Source: Tsuneonella amylolytica
GTDB taxonomy: Bacteria > Pseudomonadota > Alphaproteobacteria > Sphingomonadales > Sphingomonadaceae
DNA: 64,000 nucleotides
NCBI RefSeq assembly: GCF_003626915.1
Contig: NZ_CP032570.1
Coordinates: 2,541,001-2,605,000 of the forward strand
Reading direction: 5' to 3'
Shown piece after piece: positions 60,431-64,000 of this stretch. Below the pieces are notes generated by a model. It ran no database searches. It was not told the DNA's origin and worked only from the letters and a program-made list of their open reading frames with translations. The position numbers were made by a program, and so were the translations under genes. Each line of letters starts with the position of its first letter. Position 1 is the first letter of the stretch.

Positions 60431-61342
60431 ATGGACAACCTGACGCACAGTCTCGTCGGCGCGCTGATCGGGCAGGCCGGGCTCAAGCGGAAGACCGGCC
60501 TTGCGATGCCCGCGCTGATAATCGGCGCCAACGTGCCCGACATCGATGTCGGCTGCTTCGCCTGGCTCGAGGGGGTCGAGCATCTCGCGTTCCGCCGCGG
60601 CATCACTCACGGGCCGATCGCGTGGGTGCTGCTGCCGCTGCTCGTAGCGGGCGGCCTCTGGTGGTTCGATCGCTGGCAGGCGCGGCGCGGCAAGCGGCCG
60701 GAGGGGCGGACAAGGGTCGATTTCGGTTGGCTCTACGTGCTCTCGTTGCTCGCCACGCTGACGCACCCGGCGCTCGACTGGCTCAACGTCTACGGCGTCC
60801 GCCTGCTCGAACCGTTCTCGCACCGGTGGTTCTACGGCGACGTGCTGTTCATCGTCGACGTGTGGCTGTGGTTGCTGATGGGCACGGCGACATGGTTCTC
60901 GCTGCGACAGGAGAAGCGCGGCGGAAACTGGCGCGCGCCCGCACGGGCGGCGCTGGCGGTCGTGCTTGCCTACATCGGCGTCAATGCCGCGATCACCCGC
61001 TCGGTCGAACACGGCAGCGGCAGCGCGCCCACCGGTAGCGGCGTCGTCATCGCCAGCCCGCCGCCCCTGCTGTCGTTCGCGCGCCAGCGGATCACCGGCG
61101 GCGACGGGCTTTACGCGGTGGACGGCGTTGTCCTTCCCGGGGTTCCGCTGTCACGTTGCAACCTTGCGGAAATAGCCGGGCGCGATCCGCAGGTGCGCGC
61201 ATTCCTGTTCTGGAGCCGAACGCCGCTCATCGAACCGGGGCAGGACGGCGTCTATCGCCTGCGCGACGCGCGCTATTACGACCCGAGGGCGCGCGACCGC
61301 TTCACCGTTCCCCTGTCCGGGCTCCGCTGTTCGGCGGGATAG
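60431..61342 (+). CDS. YdjM-like membrane-bound metal-dependent hydrolase
   Basis: 303 residues. N terminus MDNLTHSLVGALIGQAGL and ITHGPIAW, with further His/Asp residues between membrane helices (LTHPALDWLN, FYGDVLFIVDVW), are typical of the LexA-regulated YdjM family (PF04307). Four or five helices followed by a periplasmic or cytoplasmic C-terminal domain. Function little known. It overlaps the convergent PAP2 gene by 41 bp. Confidence 0.88.
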   Translation: MDNLTHSLVGALIGQAGLKRKTGLAMPALIIGANVPDIDVGCFAWLEGVEHLAFRRGITHGPIAWVLLPLLVAGGLWWFDRWQARRGKRPEGRTRVDFGWLYVLSLLATLTHPALDWLNVYGVRLLEPFSHRWFYGDVLFIVDVWLWLLMGTATWFSLRQEKRGGNWRAPARAALAVVLAYIGVNAAITRSVEHGSGSAPTGSGVVIASPPPLLSFARQRITGGDGLYAVDGVVLPGVPLSRCNLAEIAGRDPQVRAFLFWSRTPLIEPGQDGVYRLRDARYYDPRARDRFTVPLSGLRCSAG

Positions 61343-62087
61343 CGGGGTGGGGATCGGTGCTATCGGCCGCGGCCCGGGCCGGACGGTAGAGCAGTGCCGC
61401 CGCGAGAAACGCCCACCCGGCACCGCCGAGCCAGCCGGCGGTCACATCGCTCGGGAAATGAACGCCCAGCATCACACGGCTCCAGGCGATCATGGCCGAC
61501 AGCACCATCGCGCTGCCGACGATCGTGTAGCGCACCGAATGCCGCGCGCTGAGCGATGCGAAGGCCAGTGCCATCGCGATGTAGACAACTGCGGAATTGA
61601 AACTGTGGCCGCTGGGAAAACTCATGCCGCCGGCCTCGGTCAGGTGGGGCACGATCTCGGGGCGGGGGCGGCCGACCAGCGCCTTCATGCCGCTGTTGAC
61701 GATCCACCCCGTCGCGACGGTCGCGGCGAACAGCACCGCCTCTCGGCGCAGCTTGAGGAACAGGAGCGCGACGACCGCACCGATGGCGAACAGGTTGCGC
61801 AGCAGCACGCCGCCCAGTGCAGTGATGTCGCGCACCGATTCGGCGACCAGTTCGGGGCCGCTCAGCGCGGTGAGGTCGCCGCTCCGGTTGATCATCAGGC
61901 CCCAGCGGTCGAAATGGGTCGTGCGACCGGTCGTCACCGCCCAGACGATCACGGCGAAACCCGCCCACAGCACCGCCGCCGCGATCAGCGCCTTCGTGCG
62001 GTCGATCGTGAAGCCGCGAGTCGGCAGACGGACGGTCTCGGCCGGAACGGGTGGCTCTTCCGGGTTCACTGTATCGGTCGAAGTCAT
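61302..62087 (-). CDS. PAP2-family membrane phosphatase
   Basis: 261 residues. The three PAP2 motifs are complete: KALVGRPRP (about 135-143), FPSGHS (about 157-162) and SRVMLGVHFPSD (about 206-217). Polytopic membrane protein, acting on undecaprenyl pyrophosphate, phosphatidylglycerol phosphate or similar lipids. ATG 62087; the frame beyond it crosses the photolyase gene. Divergent from the photolyase (41-bp gap). Confidence 0.92.
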   Translation of the reverse strand: MTSTDTVNPEEPPVPAETVRLPTRGFTIDRTKALIAAAVLWAGFAVIVWAVTTGRTTHFDRWGLMINRSGDLTALSGPELVAESVRDITALGGVLLRNLFAIGAVVALLFLKLRREAVLFAATVATGWIVNSGMKALVGRPRPEIVPHLTEAGGMSFPSGHSFNSAVVYIAMALAFASLSARHSVRYTIVGSAMVLSAMIAWSRVMLGVHFPSDVTAGWLGGAGWAFLAAALLYRPARAAADSTDPHPAIPPNSGARTGER

Positions 62088-62128
62088 GGCGAGGGAACCG
62101 GCATGCGCTGCCTCGGGTTCCGGATGGG

Positions 62129-63511
62129 ATGACCGCTCCGCATATCGTCTGGCTTCGCCGCGACCTCCGCCTCGCCGACCAGCCCGCCTTCCACGCCGCC
62201 GCCGAAGCCGGACCGGTGATCCCGGTCTATGTCCTCGACGACGACGCGGCCGGCGACCACGCGATCGGCGGTGCGGCCCGGTGGTGGCTGCATCACTCGC
62301 TCGAAAGCCTCGGTGCCGATCTCGCCAAGCACCGGTCGCGCATCGTCCTCCGGCGAGGCGATGCGGCAACGGAGATCGCGAAGATCGCCGAGGAAACCGG
62401 GGCAGCCTCGGTCCACGCGGTGCGTCACTACGAACCGTGGTGGCGGAAGGCCGAGGATGCGCTCGCCAAGGACGTGGACCTGGCGCTCTACGACGGAAAC
62501 TACTTGATGCCGCCCGGGGCCGTGACGACGGGGTCAGGCGATCCGTACAAAATTTACACCCCGTTCTCCAAGGCGATGCTCGACGAGATGCCGCCGCGCG
62601 ATCCGCTGCCCGCTCCCCAGACGATCCACGGTCCGGACGAGTGGCCGGACAGCGACGATCTGGCCGACTGGGACCTGCTGCCCACGAAGCCGGACTGGGC
62701 GGGCGGCATGCGCGATTTCTGGCATGTCGGCGAATCGGCGGCGCACGACCGCCTGGCCGAATGGGAGGACATGGTCGCCGATTATGACGACAGCCGAAAC
62801 CTGCCCTCAAGGGACGGCTCGAGCCGCCTGTCGCCGCACCTGCACTGGGGTGAGATCAGCCCGGCGCAGGTTTGGCATGCCTTGCAGGGGCGGCGGGGCC
62901 GGGGCTGGGCGACTTTCGGCAAGGAACTCATCTGGCGCGATTTCTCGCAAAACGTGATCGCGCAGTTTCCCGACTATCCGAAGGAGAGCTACCGCGACTA
63001 CGACGAGCGGGTGCTGTGGCGCAATCCGGACGCCGGCCATCTCATCGCCGAAGACCTCGCCTGCTGGCAGAAGGGCATGACCGGCTATCCGATCGTCGAT
63101 GCCGGAATGCGGCAGTTGTGGCAGACCGGGTGGATGCACAACCGCGTGCGCATGATCGCCGCCAGCTTCCTCGTGAAGCACCTGCTCATCGACTGGCGGC
63201 ACGGCGAGCGATGGTACTGGGATTGTCTCGTCGATGCCGACTACGGCAACAACGGCGTCAACTGGCAATGGATCAGCGGCACCGGGGTGGACAGCAACAT
63301 GTTCTCCCGCATCATGGCCCCCCTGACGCAAAGCGAGAAGTTCGACGCCGCGGACTACATCCGCGAATACGTGCCCGAACTCGCCGACTTCGACGACGAG
63401 ACGATCCACGATCCGCCCGACGACCGGCGCGGCGACTATCCGGTCAAGATGATCGGGCACAAGGAAGCGCGCGAACGGGCACTCGCGGCCTATCGCAAGG
63501 CGCGCAAGTAG
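62129..63511 (+). CDS. phrB: Deoxyribodipyrimidine photolyase
   Basis: A 460-residue class I photolyase. N-terminal antenna-binding Rossmann-like domain (IVWLRRDLRLADQPAF), then the FAD-binding helical domain with WRDFSQNV, GYPIVDAGMRQLWQTGWMHNRVRM and the electron-transfer-chain region NGVNWQWISGTGVDS. It repairs cyclobutane pyrimidine dimers with blue light. The CPD rather than cryptochrome assignment rests on the intact MHNRVRM and WQW segments. Start ATG 62129 gives the family N terminus. Confidence 0.95.
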   Translation: MTAPHIVWLRRDLRLADQPAFHAAAEAGPVIPVYVLDDDAAGDHAIGGAARWWLHHSLESLGADLAKHRSRIVLRRGDAATEIAKIAEETGAASVHAVRHYEPWWRKAEDALAKDVDLALYDGNYLMPPGAVTTGSGDPYKIYTPFSKAMLDEMPPRDPLPAPQTIHGPDEWPDSDDLADWDLLPTKPDWAGGMRDFWHVGESAAHDRLAEWEDMVADYDDSRNLPSRDGSSRLSPHLHWGEISPAQVWHALQGRRGRGWATFGKELIWRDFSQNVIAQFPDYPKESYRDYDERVLWRNPDAGHLIAEDLACWQKGMTGYPIVDAGMRQLWQTGWMHNRVRMIAASFLVKHLLIDWRHGERWYWDCLVDADYGNNGVNWQWISGTGVDSNMFSRIMAPLTQSEKFDAADYIREYVPELADFDDETIHDPPDDRRGDYPVKMIGHKEARERALAAYRKARK

Positions 63512-63551
63512 ACGGTTGCGCTCCCGCGCGGGCCGGGTGCATAGGCGCGGC

Positions 63552-64000
63552 ATGCGGGCAGAGGGTATCGAGCGGGGGACACCCCTGTTGGCGGCGGGCG
63601 CACGGTTCGAGCGCAGTCCCGGACCCTTCGCGCGGCTGATCGCGCCGGGCTTCCACAAGGTTCTCGACCGCATCGACGCGGGGCTTGAGACTGGCTCGAT
63701 CCTCGGCCACCTGCCCGACGGCACGAGCCGCCTGCTGGGCGGTCGCAATCCCGGATTCGAGGCGGAAGTCCACTTGCGCGACTGGCGCGCGCTCGTCCGG
63801 CTGGCGACCAACGGGTCGATCGGGTGGTACCAGGGGTGGGAAGCGGGCGAATGGGACAGCCCCGACCCCGTCCCCGTCTTCGCGCTGTTCATGGCCAACG
63901 GCGAAACCTTGGGCGATACCGGCCGCGCCAGCGGACCGTTCCGCTGGGCGGCGAAGTTCGCGCACTGGCTGAACCGCAACACCCATGCCGGGGCGCAGCG
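63552..64000 (+). CDS. Cyclopropane-fatty-acid synthase-like methyltransferase, N-terminal part (cut by window end)
   Basis: The ATG at 63552 opens a frame of 149 codons running off the window. The N-terminal domain of this family is recognisable: ERSPGPFARLIAPGFHKVL, LPDGTSRLLGG, LRDWRALVRLATNGSIGWYQGWEAGEWDSPDP, then LNRNTHAGAQR just before the expected HAHYDLGN region. The SAM-binding half is outside the window. The downstream position after a photolyase suggests a light- or stress-linked operon. Confidence 0.8.
   Translation, partial: MRAEGIERGTPLLAAGARFERSPGPFARLIAPGFHKVLDRIDAGLETGSILGHLPDGTSRLLGGRNPGFEAEVHLRDWRALVRLATNGSIGWYQGWEAGEWDSPDPVPVFALFMANGETLGDTGRASGPFRWAAKFAHWLNRNTHAGAQ

Overview
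The window looks like a chromosomal segment of an aerobic, GC-rich alphaproteobacterium of the order Sphingomonadales, most likely the Erythrobacteraceae. The basis is protein content and gene order (ahcY-divL-tsaE-amgK-murU-addB-addA-trxA, argJ next to secA, the sdhCDA type), the strong G/C bias at third codon positions, and a short repeat typical of sphingomonads. This is inference from recognised families, not a database match. No IS element, prophage, CRISPR array, rRNA operon or replication origin is visible. Gene density is high, with many 1-12 bp overlaps, and nearly every gene can be placed in a family.

Layout. 1-4.2 kb: 5' end of aroK (minus), then a small membrane protein, a large secreted protein, xerD and accA. 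4.3-6.4 kb: an M48 zinc protease lipoprotein, convergent across a terminator with two Flp-type pilins. 6.4-9.7 kb: mutT, tRNA-Arg, a phospholipase D overlapping folE, and a small membrane protein. 9.7-23.1 kb: peroxiredoxin, then ahcY, a DivL-like pseudokinase, tsaE, the peptidoglycan-recycling pair amgK-murU, the addB-addA recombination nuclease and trxA. 23-29.3 kb: an inositol-monophosphatase family gene, argJ, a small secreted protein, secA, a TSUP exporter, tRNA-Asn. 29.4-36.2 kb: NAD kinase, an EAL phosphodiesterase, recN, a lipoprotein hydrolase, ligA. 36.3-39.4 kb (minus): an overlapping string of SDR, subclass B3 metallo-beta-lactamase, prmA and a TIGR02117-type protein. 39.5-42.2 kb: sdhC-sdhD-sdhA without sdhB. 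42.2-46.7 kb: ClpP-like protein, HEFSH lipoprotein, membrane protein, winged-helix membrane regulator, L-lactate dehydrogenase. 46.8-49.8 kb: BlaI/M56 pair and a YpfJ-type metallopeptidase. 49.9-57 kb: 3-hydroxybutyrate dehydrogenase, M28 peptidase, guaB, an RsmB-family methyltransferase, TPR protein, rppH, HSL-type esterase. 57.1-64 kb: korA-korB, YdjM-like protein, PAP2 phosphatase, photolyase, and the 5' part of a cyclopropane-fatty-acid-synthase-like gene.

Functional themes: DNA repair and recombination (xerD, mutT, addAB, recN, ligA, photolyase), cell envelope and its recycling (amgK-murU, PLD, PAP2, several lipoproteins), central carbon metabolism (accA, sdhCDA, korAB, lldD, bdhA), and methylation/one-carbon functions (ahcY, folE, prmA, RsmB family). 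Regulation visible in the DNA includes a perfect 20-bp palindrome touching the ahcY promoter, a BlaI-type operator candidate over the blaI -10 box, and a recurring promoter form TTGNNN-N15-17-(C/A/T)TANNN. At recN, amgK, accA and divL this promoter form sits so close to the start codon that leaderless mRNAs are predicted.

The window is largely core genome and I found no clear new multi-gene system. The most notable points are the DivL-like kinase with Tyr in place of the phosphoacceptor His (known for Caulobacter DivL), the hairpin abutting its start codon, the shared 14-nt promoter block of the two tRNA genes, the sdh operon lacking sdhB, the B3 beta-lactamase, and two membrane regulators (an M56 protein without a penicillin-binding domain and a winged-helix/polytopic fusion).
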